This document shows positions 1 to 8,586 of a DNA stretch of 64,000 nucleotides, in pieces. The notes beneath the pieces were generated by a model. That model had not been told where the DNA came from. It made no database searches and saw only the letters and a list, made by a program, of their open reading frames with translations. The stretch's first letter is position 1, and every line of letters begins with the position of its first letter. The stretch is from contig CAVYDJ010000004.1 of assembly GCA_963767285.1 (NCBI GenBank), positions 620,001 through 684,000 on the forward strand, in the 5' to 3' direction. The stretch comes from WHSW01 sp963767285 (GTDB taxonomy: Bacteria; Actinomycetota; Thermoleophilia; Solirubrobacterales; 70-9). The translations under genes were made by a program, and so were the position numbers.

Positions 1-921
1 GCCGCCGCGCATGAGCGGTTCGGGGGCATCGTGCCGGAGGTCGCCGCGCGGCACCATGTCGAGCTGATCAACCCGGTCGTGGATCTCGCATTGGCCGACG
101 CGGGGATCGGGCTGGAGGACGTCGACAGGTACGCGGTTACCCGCAGTCCGGGGCTGATCGGCGCGCTGCTGATCGGGGTCAGCACCGCGAAGGCCCTGGC
201 GGCCGCGGCGGGCAAGCCGCTGCTCGGAGTCGACCACCTGCACGGGCACGTCGCCGCCAACTTCCTCGATCCGGACCCGATCGACCCGCCGTTCCTCTGC
301 CTGGTCGCCAGCGGCGGTCACACGCTGCTCGCCGGCGTGACCGCGCACGACTCATATGAGGTGCTCGGCCAGACACTCGACGACGCCGCCGGCGAGGCGC
401 TCGACAAGGCCGCGCGCTTGCTCGGACTCGGCTACCCGGGTGGTCCGGCGATCGAGCGCGAGGCGGTCGGCGGTGATCCCGGAGCCTTCGAGTTCCCCGT
501 CGCGATGACCAACGATCCGCGCCTCGACTTCAGCTTCAGCGGGCTGAAGACGGCGCTCATGTACGCGGTCCGCGGGCTTGGTCCCGAGGCCACGCGCGAG
601 CGGCGCCCCGACCTCGCGGCCAGCTTTCAGGCCGCGGTCGTCGACCAGCTGGTGGCGAAGCTGCGGCGCGCCGCGCGCGGCGGCAGCCGGCGCCATCGCG
701 ATCCGGCCGCGGCCTGGAACGCGGTCGCGCTTGGCGGCGGCGTGGCCGCGAACACCCTGTTGCGCGAGCGGGTCGCCGAGCTCTGCGAGGCCGAGGGCCT
801 GGAGTTGAAGCTGGTCCCGGGCGAGCTCTGCACCGACAACGCGGCGATGATCGCCTCCGCCGCGCGCTATCTCGAGCCCACCCCGTATCCCGAGTACCTG
901 GCATGGGACGCGAATGACTGA
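1..921 (+). CDS. tsaD: tRNA N6-adenosine threonylcarbamoyltransferase TsaD, 5' truncated by window
   Basis: TsaD transfers the threonylcarbamoyl group to A37 of ANN-decoding tRNAs, working in the cytoplasm with TsaB and TsaE. The reading frame is open from base 1 and in frame with the stop at 919-921, so the N-terminus (roughly 30-40 residues by comparison with the usual ~340) lies outside the window. Visible hallmarks are the metal-binding HLHGH segment around base 235, the glycine-rich ASGGHT segment, the FSFSGLKTA segment and the C-terminal CTDNAAMIA segment whose Asp completes the metal site. It overlaps the next gene by 8 bases, suggesting co-transcription. The family call is secure. Confidence 0.95.
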   Translation, partial: AAAHERFGGIVPEVAARHHVELINPVVDLALADAGIGLEDVDRYAVTRSPGLIGALLIGVSTAKALAAAAGKPLLGVDHLHGHVAANFLDPDPIDPPFLCLVASGGHTLLAGVTAHDSYEVLGQTLDDAAGEALDKAARLLGLGYPGGPAIEREAVGGDPGAFEFPVAMTNDPRLDFSFSGLKTALMYAVRGLGPEATRERRPDLAASFQAAVVDQLVAKLRRAARGGSRRHRDPAAAWNAVALGGGVAANTLLRERVAELCEAEGLELKLVPGELCTDNAAMIASAARYLEPTPYPEYLAWDAND

Positions 922-1150
922 CGTCGTGCTCTACGGCCGCCCCGACTGTCACCTCTGCGACGAGGCGCGGACGGCGATTCTCGCCTTCGACGGGGTCGAC
1001 CTGCGCGAGGTCGACATCGAGTCCGACGACGAGCTGTTCGCGGCGATGCTGGAACGGATCCCGGTCGTCGAGGTTGGCGGCCGGATCGTCAGCGAGCTCG
1101 AGTTTGATGGCGACGCGTTTGCGGCTTCGCTTCATACTGTCTCGCCGTGA
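914..1150 (+). CDS. Glutaredoxin-family thioredoxin-fold protein
   Basis: A 78-residue thioredoxin-fold protein with a CxxC redox centre (RPDCHLCDEA) near the N-terminus and the cis-proline segment IPVVEV followed by a GG turn, as in glutaredoxin-like (DUF836-type) proteins. It probably acts as a small cytoplasmic thiol-disulfide reductase; the partner is not visible. The ATG at 914 overlaps the tsaD stop by 8 bases, and its stop overlaps the GTG of rex by 4 bases, so the three genes look translationally coupled. Its place beside a NADH/NAD+ sensor suggests a redox role, which is inference. Confidence 0.85.
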   Translation: MTDVVLYGRPDCHLCDEARTAILAFDGVDLREVDIESDDELFAAMLERIPVVEVGGRIVSELEFDGDAFAASLHTVSP

Positions 1151-1830
1151 CCGAAGCGAAGATCAGCGAAACCGGTGCCGGAAACGGAACCGCGGGTGAG
1201 GGAATCGGCGACGGCGACCGGCTCTCACTCGGGGTCGCGGCGCGGCTGTCGCGCTACCTGCAGGTGCTGATCCAGGCCCGCAAGATGGGGCGGGAGACGA
1301 TTTCCTCGCAGGAGCTCGCCGAGTACACCCACATCAACTCGACCCAGATCCGCCGCGACCTCTCGGGCTTCGGCAAGTTCGGCAAGCGCGGCGTCGGCTA
1401 CCGGGTCGAGTCCCTGGTCGGCGAGATCCGCAAGATCCTGCACACCTCGGGCCAGCACAACATCGCCCTGTTCGGCGCCGGCAACCTCGGCCAGGCGATC
1501 GCGAGCTCGGACATCTTCGCCGACCACGGCTTCCGGATCGTCGCGATCTTCGACGCCGACGCGAAGCTCGTCGGTGAGGAGCATGGGGGCGTCCCGGTCC
1601 GGGCGCTGAGCGACCTCGGCCAGGTGGTGCGCGACGAAGAGGTCGTCGTCGGCGTGCTGGCGGTGCCCGCAACGGCCGCCCAGACGGTCGCCGACCAGCT
1701 CGTCGAGGCCGGGGTGAAGATCATCTTCAACTACTCCGAGCAGCTGCTCCAGGTGCCGCCCGAGGTCACCGTGCACACCTCGAGCCCGGCCGTCGACCTG
1801 CTTTACGCGCTCTACTTCTACCTCGCCTGA
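1147..1830 (+). CDS. rex: Redox-sensing transcriptional repressor Rex
   Basis: Rex represses respiration and fermentation genes and leaves DNA when NADH binds. The 227-residue protein has a low-complexity N-terminal extension of about 25 residues, then the winged helix (LSRYLQVLIQ to RRDLSGFGKFGKRGVGY), then a Rossmann domain with the dinucleotide loop GAGNLGQAI and a C-terminal FYLA helix that domain-swaps in the family. The start is GTG at 1147, overlapping the upstream stop (GTGA). I saw no obvious Rex box (TTGTGAA-N4-TTCACAA) in the window, so its targets are probably elsewhere. Confidence 0.95.
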   Translation: MTEAKISETGAGNGTAGEGIGDGDRLSLGVAARLSRYLQVLIQARKMGRETISSQELAEYTHINSTQIRRDLSGFGKFGKRGVGYRVESLVGEIRKILHTSGQHNIALFGAGNLGQAIASSDIFADHGFRIVAIFDADAKLVGEEHGGVPVRALSDLGQVVRDEEVVVGVLAVPATAAQTVADQLVEAGVKIIFNYSEQLLQVPPEVTVHTSSPAVDLLYALYFYLA

Positions 1831-1835
1831 AGTCC

Positions 1836-3011
1836 GTGGCCGCGCGCGCGCCGGAGCCCTCGCGGAGCCTCGACCTCGAACTCACCCGCGAGGTCTTCGA
1901 GAACTCGACCGACTTCACGATCGGCCTCGAGGAGGAGTTCGCGCTCGTGGATCCCGACAGCCTCGAGCTCGTCCACCGGTTCGAGGAGCTCCGCGACTCC
2001 TGCGCCGAGGACGAGGTCCTCGCGGAGTCGGTCGCCGGCGAGCTGATCGACACTGAGATCGAGATCCGCTCGGGGCGCGCCGAGAGCTTCGCCGAGGCGG
2101 TCGAGCTGCAGCGCGAGCGCCGGCGTCGGCTCTTCGACCGGGCCGAGCGGCTCGGGATCGCCCTCGCCGCCACCGGAACGCACCCGTGGGCGAACTACCT
2201 CGATCAGCGGATCATCGACACCGTGCACTACAACCGCCTGCGGGAGGAGCTCCGCTGGGTCGCGCAGCGCAACAACACGTGGAGCCTCCACGCCCATGTC
2301 GGGATCCGCGGCGCCGACCGGGCGATCGCCGTCTGCGACCACCTGCGCGAGCTGCTGCCGCTGCTGCTGGCGCTGTCGGCGAACTCGCCGTTCCTCGACG
2401 GTCAGGACACCGGCCTGCACTCGGTGCGGAGCGAGATCTTCACCCGGAGCTTTCCGCGCTGCGGGGTCCACGAGCCATTCGGCGACTGGGCGGGCTACGC
2501 CGACTTCATCGGGCTGCTGACGGACACCGGGCGCGTGGTCGAGTCAACCCAGCTTTGGTGGAGCGTCCGGCCCCACCACCACTTCGGGACCGTCGAGCTG
2601 CGGATCTGCGACGCCCAAACGCGCGGCGACGAGGCGTTCAACCTCGCGGCGCTGATCACCGCTTGCATCGCCCAGTCGGCGCTCGACTATGACGACGGCC
2701 GCCTCGGCGAGCCGCTGCGCCATCGCGAGATCGAGGAGAACCTCTGGCAGGCGATCCGCCACGGGCTCGACGGCACTCAGATCGACTTCGCGGCGCGCCG
2801 GCTGATCGAGACGCGCGCGGCGCTCGAGCGGATCCTCGAGTGGACCGCCCCCGCACGCGAGGTGCTCGGGTTGGATCCCGAGATCCCGGCGCTGAACGGG
2901 GCCCAGCGGGCCCGCAGGGCGCTCGAGGGCGGCCTGACGCTGGCCGACGTCTACCGCGAGGCGGTGGCGGAAACACGGCGGACCTACGTGCCGGAGCTCG
3001 CGGTCGGCTAG
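1836..3011 (+). CDS. Carboxylate-amine ligase / glutamate-cysteine ligase type 2 (YbdK family)
   Basis: A 391-residue member of the GCS2/YbdK family, ATP-dependent enzymes that ligate glutamate to cysteine or another amine. The N-terminal GLEEEFALVD metal and ATP segment, the central NTWSLHAHVGI segment, and the WWSVRPHHHFGTVELRICD segment are diagnostic. Length matches the family (about 370-390). The start is GTG at 1836, five bases after the rex stop. The actual substrate is uncertain because mycothiol-making actinobacteria usually do not make glutathione and many YbdK proteins have only weak GCL activity. Confidence 0.9.
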   Translation: MAARAPEPSRSLDLELTREVFENSTDFTIGLEEEFALVDPDSLELVHRFEELRDSCAEDEVLAESVAGELIDTEIEIRSGRAESFAEAVELQRERRRRLFDRAERLGIALAATGTHPWANYLDQRIIDTVHYNRLREELRWVAQRNNTWSLHAHVGIRGADRAIAVCDHLRELLPLLLALSANSPFLDGQDTGLHSVRSEIFTRSFPRCGVHEPFGDWAGYADFIGLLTDTGRVVESTQLWWSVRPHHHFGTVELRICDAQTRGDEAFNLAALITACIAQSALDYDDGRLGEPLRHREIEENLWQAIRHGLDGTQIDFAARRLIETRAALERILEWTAPAREVLGLDPEIPALNGAQRARRALEGGLTLADVYREAVAETRRTYVPELAVG

Positions 3012-3021
3012 ATTCGGCCTC

Positions 3022-3432
3022 ATGGAGCAGGGCGAGCCGCCCAGCCAGGGGGATCAGGCCACCGGGCCGGACCCGTCGACGCCCGACCAGGAGGAATTGC
3101 AGCGCCGCCTGGAGGAGCAGCTGCGACGGATCCGCGTCCAGGATCTGCTGCTCGAGAGCGCCGCCAGCATCCTCAACCTCGCGGCACGCCGGATCCAGAA
3201 GGACGACGAACGCGACCTGGAGCAGGGGAGGGTGGGGATCGAGGCGGTCCGCGCCGTCCTCGACCTGCTCGACGAGGGTCCGCGCGAGCAGGTCCGCGAG
3301 GCGCTCTCGCAGGTCCAGATGCTCTACGCCCGCGAAGTCAAGGGCGGCGGCGCGGTGGAAAGCCCGCCGGAGCCGGCACCGAAGAGCGGCGAGTCGCCCT
3401 CGGGGCTGTGGACCCCGCCCGGCGCCTCATAG
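3022..3432 (+). CDS. Small hypothetical protein, mostly helical
   Basis: A 136-residue protein not assigned with certainty. It has a disordered Pro/Gln/Glu-rich N-terminus, a charged helical core of about 80 residues (EELQRRLEEQLRRIRVQDLL onward) and a Pro/Gly/Ser-rich tail. The core loosely resembles small DUF1844-type proteins that pair a helix with a 'DLxxxxxxIxxVxxLLxLL' segment, but that is only an impression. The ATG at 3022 lies 11 bases after the preceding stop, so it probably rides on the same transcript. No signal peptide or membrane segment is visible. Confidence 0.7.
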   Translation: MEQGEPPSQGDQATGPDPSTPDQEELQRRLEEQLRRIRVQDLLLESAASILNLAARRIQKDDERDLEQGRVGIEAVRAVLDLLDEGPREQVREALSQVQMLYAREVKGGGAVESPPEPAPKSGESPSGLWTPPGAS

Positions 3433-3465
3433 ATCGCGGTTCCCCCGCTACACTCCGCGCGCCTC

Positions 3466-3487
3466 GCGGCCGGAAGTCTCCGGCCGC
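3466..3487. terminator. Stem-loop between hypothetical gene and hppA
   Basis: A perfect 9-bp stem (GCGGCCGGA / TCCGGCCGC) with a 4-base loop sits in the 89-base gap before hppA. There is no clear T-run, so it could be a rho-dependent terminator, an attenuator or an mRNA-stabilising hairpin. GGAGG 8 bases before the hppA GTG is a good ribosome-binding site. Confidence 0.55.
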
Positions 3488-3521
3488 TTCTGACTGAATA
3501 GACCCTTACGGAGGATCCCAC

Positions 3522-5609
3522 GTGACCGATTTCCTGACCGACTACGGCGTCCTGATCGCGCTCGTCTGCGCCGGCGCCGCGGTGCTCTACGGAGCGCTCG
3601 TCACCCAGCGACTGCTCCGCAAGTCGCCCGGAAACGAGCGCATGCAGGAGATCTCCGGGGCCGTCCAGGAGGGCGCCAAGGCCTACCTCAACCGCCAGTA
3701 CACAATCATCGCCATCGTCGCGGTTCCGCTCGCGGTCATCCTCGCGATCATCCAGGACGTGCCCACCGCGATCGGGTTCGTGATCGGCGGCGTGCTCTCC
3801 GGCGCGGCGGGCTTCATCGGCATGAACCTCTCGGTCCGCGCCAACGCCCGCGTCGCCGAGGCTGCGCGCGGCGGCGTGCCTCCCGCGCTTGACGTCGCCT
3901 TCAAGGGCGGCTCGGTCACCGGTCTGCTGGTCGTCGGCCTCGCCCTGCTCGGCGTCGCCGGTTACTTCGGGATCCTGGTCCTCACCGACCACACCGACAA
4001 GGAAGCCGTCGACGCGCTGATCGGCCTCGGGTTCGGTGGCTCGCTGATCTCCGTCTTCGCCAGGCTGGGCGGCGGCATCTTCACCAAGGCCGCCGACGTC
4101 GGCGCCGACCTGGTCGGCAAGGTCGAGGCCGGGATTCCCGAGGACGACCCGCGCAACCCCGCGGTCATCGCCGACAACGTCGGCGACAACGTCGGCGACT
4201 GCGCCGGGATGGCGGCGGACCTGTTCGAAACCTACGCAGTGACCACCGTCGCGGTGATGCTGCTCGGCGTCCTGACCTTCTCGGCCGACTTCGCCCGCGA
4301 GGTCGCCCTGTACCCGCTGGTCCTCGGCGCCGTGGCGATCATCGCCTCGATCGTCGGCGCGCTCGCGGTGCGGACGACCACCGACCGGGTCGAGGGCGCG
4401 CTCTATCGCGGCCTCATCATCTCGGCCGTGATCGCCGCCGCGGCCTTCTACCCGATCACCGACTGGCTGATGAGCGACCCGCTCTCGCTCGGGATCGAGG
4501 ATCCCGGCAGCGCCCTGTTCGGCGCCTCGGTCACCGACCTGTGGCTCTGCTCCCTGATCGGGCTGTTCGTCACCGGCGGCCTGTTCGTGATCACGGACTA
4601 CTACACGTCGACCAGGTTCCGCCCGGTCAAGACGATCAGCCAGGCGTCGATCACCGGCCACGCGACCAACATCATCCAGGGACTCGCCCAGGGCTTCCAG
4701 TCCGCGGTCGCACCCGCGCTTTTGATCGCGCTGGCGATCTTCGGCGCCAACGAGATCGCGGGCATCTACGGGATCGCGATCGCGGTCACCGCGCAGCTCT
4801 CGCTCTGCGGTCTGATCGTGGCCCTCGACGCCTTCGGCCCGATCACCGACAACGCCGGCGGGATCGCCGAGATGGCGGAGCTCCCCGAGTCGGTCCGCAA
4901 CGTCACCGATCCGCTCGACGCGGTCGGCAACACGACGAAGGCGGTCACGAAGGGCTACGCGATCGGCTCGGCCGCGCTGGCCGCCCTGGTGCTGTTCGCC
5001 GCGTTCGAGATCGAATTGAGCGCGGAGGAGGGCGCGGCCGGCCTGATCTTCTCGATCTCCGACCCGGCCGTCCTGATCGGCCTGCTGATCGGCGGCATGA
5101 TGGTCTACCTGTTCGCGGCGTTCGCGATCGAGGCCGTCGGACGCGCCGGCGGCGAGGTCGTCGAGCAGGTCCGCAAGCAGTTCCGCGAACACCCCGGGAT
5201 CATGGAGGGGACCGAGAAGCCGAACTATGCGGAGACCGTCGGGATCGTCACCGCCGCGGCCCAGCGGGAGATGGTCCTCCCGTCGCTGATCCCGATCATC
5301 GTTCCCGTGATCGTCGGGATCATCAGCGTCAAAGCGCTCGGTGGCCTGCTGATCGGGGTGATCGTGGTCGGGCTGTTCATGGCCCTTGCGATGACCGCCG
5401 GCGGCGGCGCCTGGGACAACGCCAAGAAGTTGATCGAGGATGGCGCGTTCGGCGGCAAGGGCTCGGAAGCCCACGCCGCGTCGGTGACCGGCGACACGGT
5501 CGGCGACCCCTACAAGGACACCGCGGGCCCGGCGATCAACCCGATGATCAAGGTGGCGAACATCGTCGCGATCCTGATCATCCCGATCGTCCACTTCCCC
5601 GGCGCCTAG
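3522..5609 (+). CDS. hppA: Membrane-bound proton-pumping pyrophosphatase
   Basis: Hydrolyses cytoplasmic pyrophosphate to pump ions across the membrane. The 695-residue protein has about 16 predicted membrane segments. The substrate-binding DVGADLVGKVE segment followed by the DDPRNPAVIADNVGDNVGD acidic motif is at residues ~190-225, and a second acidic motif is near the C-terminus (GDTVGDPYKDTAGPAINP). The GNTTKA sequence at about residue 470 carries Lys where K+-dependent enzymes have Ala, so this should be the K+-independent H+ pump. The start is GTG with a strong GGAGG. Confidence in family is very high; subtype follows from that residue. Confidence 0.97.
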   Translation: MTDFLTDYGVLIALVCAGAAVLYGALVTQRLLRKSPGNERMQEISGAVQEGAKAYLNRQYTIIAIVAVPLAVILAIIQDVPTAIGFVIGGVLSGAAGFIGMNLSVRANARVAEAARGGVPPALDVAFKGGSVTGLLVVGLALLGVAGYFGILVLTDHTDKEAVDALIGLGFGGSLISVFARLGGGIFTKAADVGADLVGKVEAGIPEDDPRNPAVIADNVGDNVGDCAGMAADLFETYAVTTVAVMLLGVLTFSADFAREVALYPLVLGAVAIIASIVGALAVRTTTDRVEGALYRGLIISAVIAAAAFYPITDWLMSDPLSLGIEDPGSALFGASVTDLWLCSLIGLFVTGGLFVITDYYTSTRFRPVKTISQASITGHATNIIQGLAQGFQSAVAPALLIALAIFGANEIAGIYGIAIAVTAQLSLCGLIVALDAFGPITDNAGGIAEMAELPESVRNVTDPLDAVGNTTKAVTKGYAIGSAALAALVLFAAFEIELSAEEGAAGLIFSISDPAVLIGLLIGGMMVYLFAAFAIEAVGRAGGEVVEQVRKQFREHPGIMEGTEKPNYAETVGIVTAAAQREMVLPSLIPIIVPVIVGIISVKALGGLLIGVIVVGLFMALAMTAGGGAWDNAKKLIEDGAFGGKGSEAHAASVTGDTVGDPYKDTAGPAINPMIKVANIVAILIIPIVHFPGA

Positions 5610-5626
5610 CAGGGCTCAATCGGTCG

Positions 5627-5653
5627 GCCGGCTGCGGAAAACCCGCAGCCGGC
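5627..5653. terminator. Terminator-like stem-loop after hppA
   Basis: A perfect 11-bp GC-rich stem (GCCGGCTGCGG / CCGCAGCCGGC) with an A-rich loop begins 18 bases after the hppA stop. It has no T-run, as is common in high-GC actinobacteria. Confidence 0.7.
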
Positions 5654-5733
5654 TACGCGTTCCTACGTATTGATTTCGGCCACGGCTGTGGTCTACTCCC
5701 GGGAGTCGGAGGTTTCCAAGGAGAGGTGCAGGG

Positions 5734-8586
5734 ATGACGTCTCGTCCGAAGCGTGCTGTCTTGACGGTTGTATTCGGAGCTCTGTTCGTGGTCGCGTCGG
5801 CCCCGGTCGCGCAGGCGCAGGGCCCGGCCTGCACGATCACCTGGGACGGCCAGGCCGGTAACCGCTGGTTCGACATCAACACCCAAGGCAACGGGGACCC
5901 GAACGACGACGTCTACAGCTGGAGCCCGGAGCGCTACCCGACCAACACCGATCATGCCTGCCTTCCCAGCGGGGCAAACGTCAACACCGATCAGGTGACC
6001 CTGAACACCCCCACGGTCAGCAGCTTCACGATCTCCTCCGGTGCGAGCCTCACCGTCACCCAGGTCCAGGTGCTCGCCTCCGAGAACTCCTTCAACGCCG
6101 GCACCCTCAACATGTCCGGTCCGGTGCCCCTGACGATCAACGACGGCAACTCGGGCGACGGCGGGCAGGGATTGACCAACACCGCCACCGGAACGATCAA
6201 CTTCACCTCCCAGGGGCCGGCCAACGGCCAGCTCGCTCTCATCGTGGGCGAGCTGTTCACGAACCAGGGCACCGTCAACGTCAACGACCCGGAGGCCGGC
6301 ATCCAGCGCTCCGGGGGTGGGCTTTCGCTCGACGCTGTGCACTCGAACCAGGGGACGATCAACATCTCCGCCGGAAACGCGCTGCGATCGATCTTCTCCA
6401 ACTTCATCAACACCGGCGCGATCACCGGCGCCGGTTCGATGAACATGGACCAGGACCGCTTCGAGGCCGCGAGCGGCGGCTCGATCGCGGCGGCCACCGA
6501 CGTCAACATGACCAACTCGATCTTCGCCGGTGCCCCTGGCTCGACGGGGACCGGAAACGTCGACATCGTCGGCGCGTTCGGCGGCGGCGGCCCCAGTACG
6601 TTGGAGGGCACGGTGCCCGCCGGGATCGTCCTCGATGTCGAGCAGGCCGTGACGTTGCGGGCGCCGGCCGTGACCACCACCGTCAACGCCGGCAGGATCA
6701 ACCTCAACGGCAACGGGTCGCAGCTGCAGGTCCTGCCGAACGACGTCAACACCAACTCGACCAGCAAGCTGACGAATGCACCGGGGGGGACGATCGAGTT
6801 CACCGCGGACAACCCCCCGGCCACCACCGGGATCCGCTCGATTACCGGCAATCTCGACAATCAGGGCACCCTGCTGGTCAACGACCCGGAGGCGAGCTTC
6901 CAGGCACCCGGCGGGACGAATACGCCGCCGAAGCTGACCAACACCGGCACGATCACCGTCTCGGCGGGGAACGCGATGCGCGCGATCCAGCTTCCCGAGG
7001 TGACGAACGGCGCGGGTGGCGTGATCAACGGCGGCGGGACGATCAACCACGACACCGGCCGCCTCGACATCTCCGGCAACAGCCAGATCGGCGGGGGTGT
7101 CGACTACAACCTCACCGGCGGCGCGGACCTCTCGTTCGCCGGGTCGACCGCCTCGGGCAACATCGACATCAGCGGCTCGGGCTTCGATCCTTGCGACCTG
7201 ACCGGCAACGTGCCCTCGGGCTTCTCGCTCGACGTGCAGAACGCGTACTTGCGCTCCGCCACGAGCTTCACCAACGCGGGCACGATCACGCTCAACCGAG
7301 CCAACGGGGACTCGTTCGAAGCGTGGATCCGAACGGAGGACGGCGTCGCCGGCACCACGGAGACGCTCACCAACACGGGGACCCTCGCGTTCACCGGAAC
7401 TGTCCCCACCACCCATATTTCCGGCGATCTGGTCAACCAGGGGACGATCGTCGCCTCCAGTCCGAACACGCTCCTCGAGAGCGAGACGGAGGCGCGGTCG
7501 CCGAAGCTGACCAACGCGCCCGGGGGCACCTTCACCGTCACAGCAGGCAACCAGTTCTCGCTCGTGCCCGGGCAAGCCACGTCCTTCGAGAACGCTGGAA
7601 CCGTTCAGCTCAACGGCATCCTCGCGCCGGGCGACATCGGCTACACGCAGACGGGTGGGACGACGACCCTCGCGGCCCCGAGCAACTCGATCGGGCTCTC
7701 GCCCGGCGGGGTAGTGGCCCTGCAGGGGGGGACGTTGCGGGGAACCGGGAGCATCACCGGCGGCGACGTCCAGAACACGGGCGGCACGCTCGCGCCCGGA
7801 ACCTCTCCCGGCGCGCTGAGTCTCACCGACGACTACTCCCAGGGCCCCGGCGGAACGCTCGCCGTCGAGGTCTCGGGTTCCGCGCCCGGCACCGGCCATG
7901 ACCAGCTGGTCGTCGGTGGCACGGTCTCGCTGGCGGGCACGCTCGCCGTGAACACCTCAGGGTTCGCGCCGGACACCGGCCAGCAGTTCAAGGTCATCGA
8001 TGCACCGGCGCCGCCGGCGTCACCGACGGTGAGCGGGACCTTCGCGACCGTGCAGCCGACCGGCGGGAGGACGTACACGGTCGCCTACAACCCGACCGAC
8101 GTCACGCTGACGGCGCTCGCCCCGCCCCCGCCCGACACTGACGGAGACGGCGTCCCCGACGCGTCCGACAACTGCCCGAATGAGGCCGGACCGGCGTCCA
8201 ACAACGGCTGCCCGGTCGTCACGCCCCCGCCCGACACCGACGGAGACGGGGTGGTCGACGCATCCGACAACTGCCCGAACGAGGCGGGCCCCGCCTCGAA
8301 CGGAGGCTGCCCGCTCGCTTCGAACCCGCCCGACACCGACGGAGACGGGGTGGTCGACGCATCCGACAACTGCCCGGCCCAGGCGGGCCCGGCCTCGAAC
8401 GGCGGCTGCCCGGTCGGCTCGAACCCGGTGGACGATGGCGCCTGCGAGGCGGCGAAGGACAAGCTCGACAAGGCGAAGAAGAAGCTCAAGAAGCTGAAGC
8501 GGCAGGACGCGCCGAAGGCGAAGATCAAGAAGGCCAAGCAGAAGGTGAAGAAGGCGAAGGACGCCGTCGCGGACGCCTGCGGTTAG
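5734..8586 (+). CDS. Secreted beta-repeat protein with three TSP3-type calcium repeats and Lys-rich tail
   Basis: A 950-residue exported protein. A signal peptide (cleavage after VAQAQG or nearby) is followed by ~700 residues of Asn/Thr/Gly-rich repeats such as 'LTNTGTITVSAGNAMRAI' and 'DNQGTLLVNDPEASFQ', which look like a right-handed beta-helix. Three 33-residue thrombospondin type 3-like repeats (DTDGDGVxDASDNCP) then suggest calcium binding. The last ~50 residues are a Lys/Ala-rich coiled coil bounded by two Cys. Ribosome-binding site AAGGAGAGG lies upstream of the ATG. It is convergent with and overlaps the next gene by 4 bases. A surface adhesin or structural protein is likely; the specific role is unknown. 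Confidence 0.88.
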   Translation: MTSRPKRAVLTVVFGALFVVASAPVAQAQGPACTITWDGQAGNRWFDINTQGNGDPNDDVYSWSPERYPTNTDHACLPSGANVNTDQVTLNTPTVSSFTISSGASLTVTQVQVLASENSFNAGTLNMSGPVPLTINDGNSGDGGQGLTNTATGTINFTSQGPANGQLALIVGELFTNQGTVNVNDPEAGIQRSGGGLSLDAVHSNQGTINISAGNALRSIFSNFINTGAITGAGSMNMDQDRFEAASGGSIAAATDVNMTNSIFAGAPGSTGTGNVDIVGAFGGGGPSTLEGTVPAGIVLDVEQAVTLRAPAVTTTVNAGRINLNGNGSQLQVLPNDVNTNSTSKLTNAPGGTIEFTADNPPATTGIRSITGNLDNQGTLLVNDPEASFQAPGGTNTPPKLTNTGTITVSAGNAMRAIQLPEVTNGAGGVINGGGTINHDTGRLDISGNSQIGGGVDYNLTGGADLSFAGSTASGNIDISGSGFDPCDLTGNVPSGFSLDVQNAYLRSATSFTNAGTITLNRANGDSFEAWIRTEDGVAGTTETLTNTGTLAFTGTVPTTHISGDLVNQGTIVASSPNTLLESETEARSPKLTNAPGGTFTVTAGNQFSLVPGQATSFENAGTVQLNGILAPGDIGYTQTGGTTTLAAPSNSIGLSPGGVVALQGGTLRGTGSITGGDVQNTGGTLAPGTSPGALSLTDDYSQGPGGTLAVEVSGSAPGTGHDQLVVGGTVSLAGTLAVNTSGFAPDTGQQFKVIDAPAPPASPTVSGTFATVQPTGGRTYTVAYNPTDVTLTALAPPPPDTDGDGVPDASDNCPNEAGPASNNGCPVVTPPPDTDGDGVVDASDNCPNEAGPASNGGCPLASNPPDTDGDGVVDASDNCPAQAGPASNGGCPVGSNPVDDGACEAAKDKLDKAKKKLKKLKRQDAPKAKIKKAKQKVKKAKDAVADACG
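8131..8427 (+). repeat. Three tandem 99-bp repeats encoding TSP3-type units
   Basis: Units begin at 8131, 8230 and 8329 with the same CCCGACAC(C/T)GACGGAGACGG start and a period of exactly 99 bases (33 codons). Units two and three are nearly identical over the first ~55 bases, suggesting recent duplication by slippage or recombination. Confidence 0.9.

Noticed and set aside
3324..5594. A 756-codon open frame on the minus strand opposite hppA
   Set aside because: It is the mirror of a strongly conserved pump gene; its product is Asp/Arg/Gly-rich low-complexity sequence typical of antisense frames in high-GC DNA.
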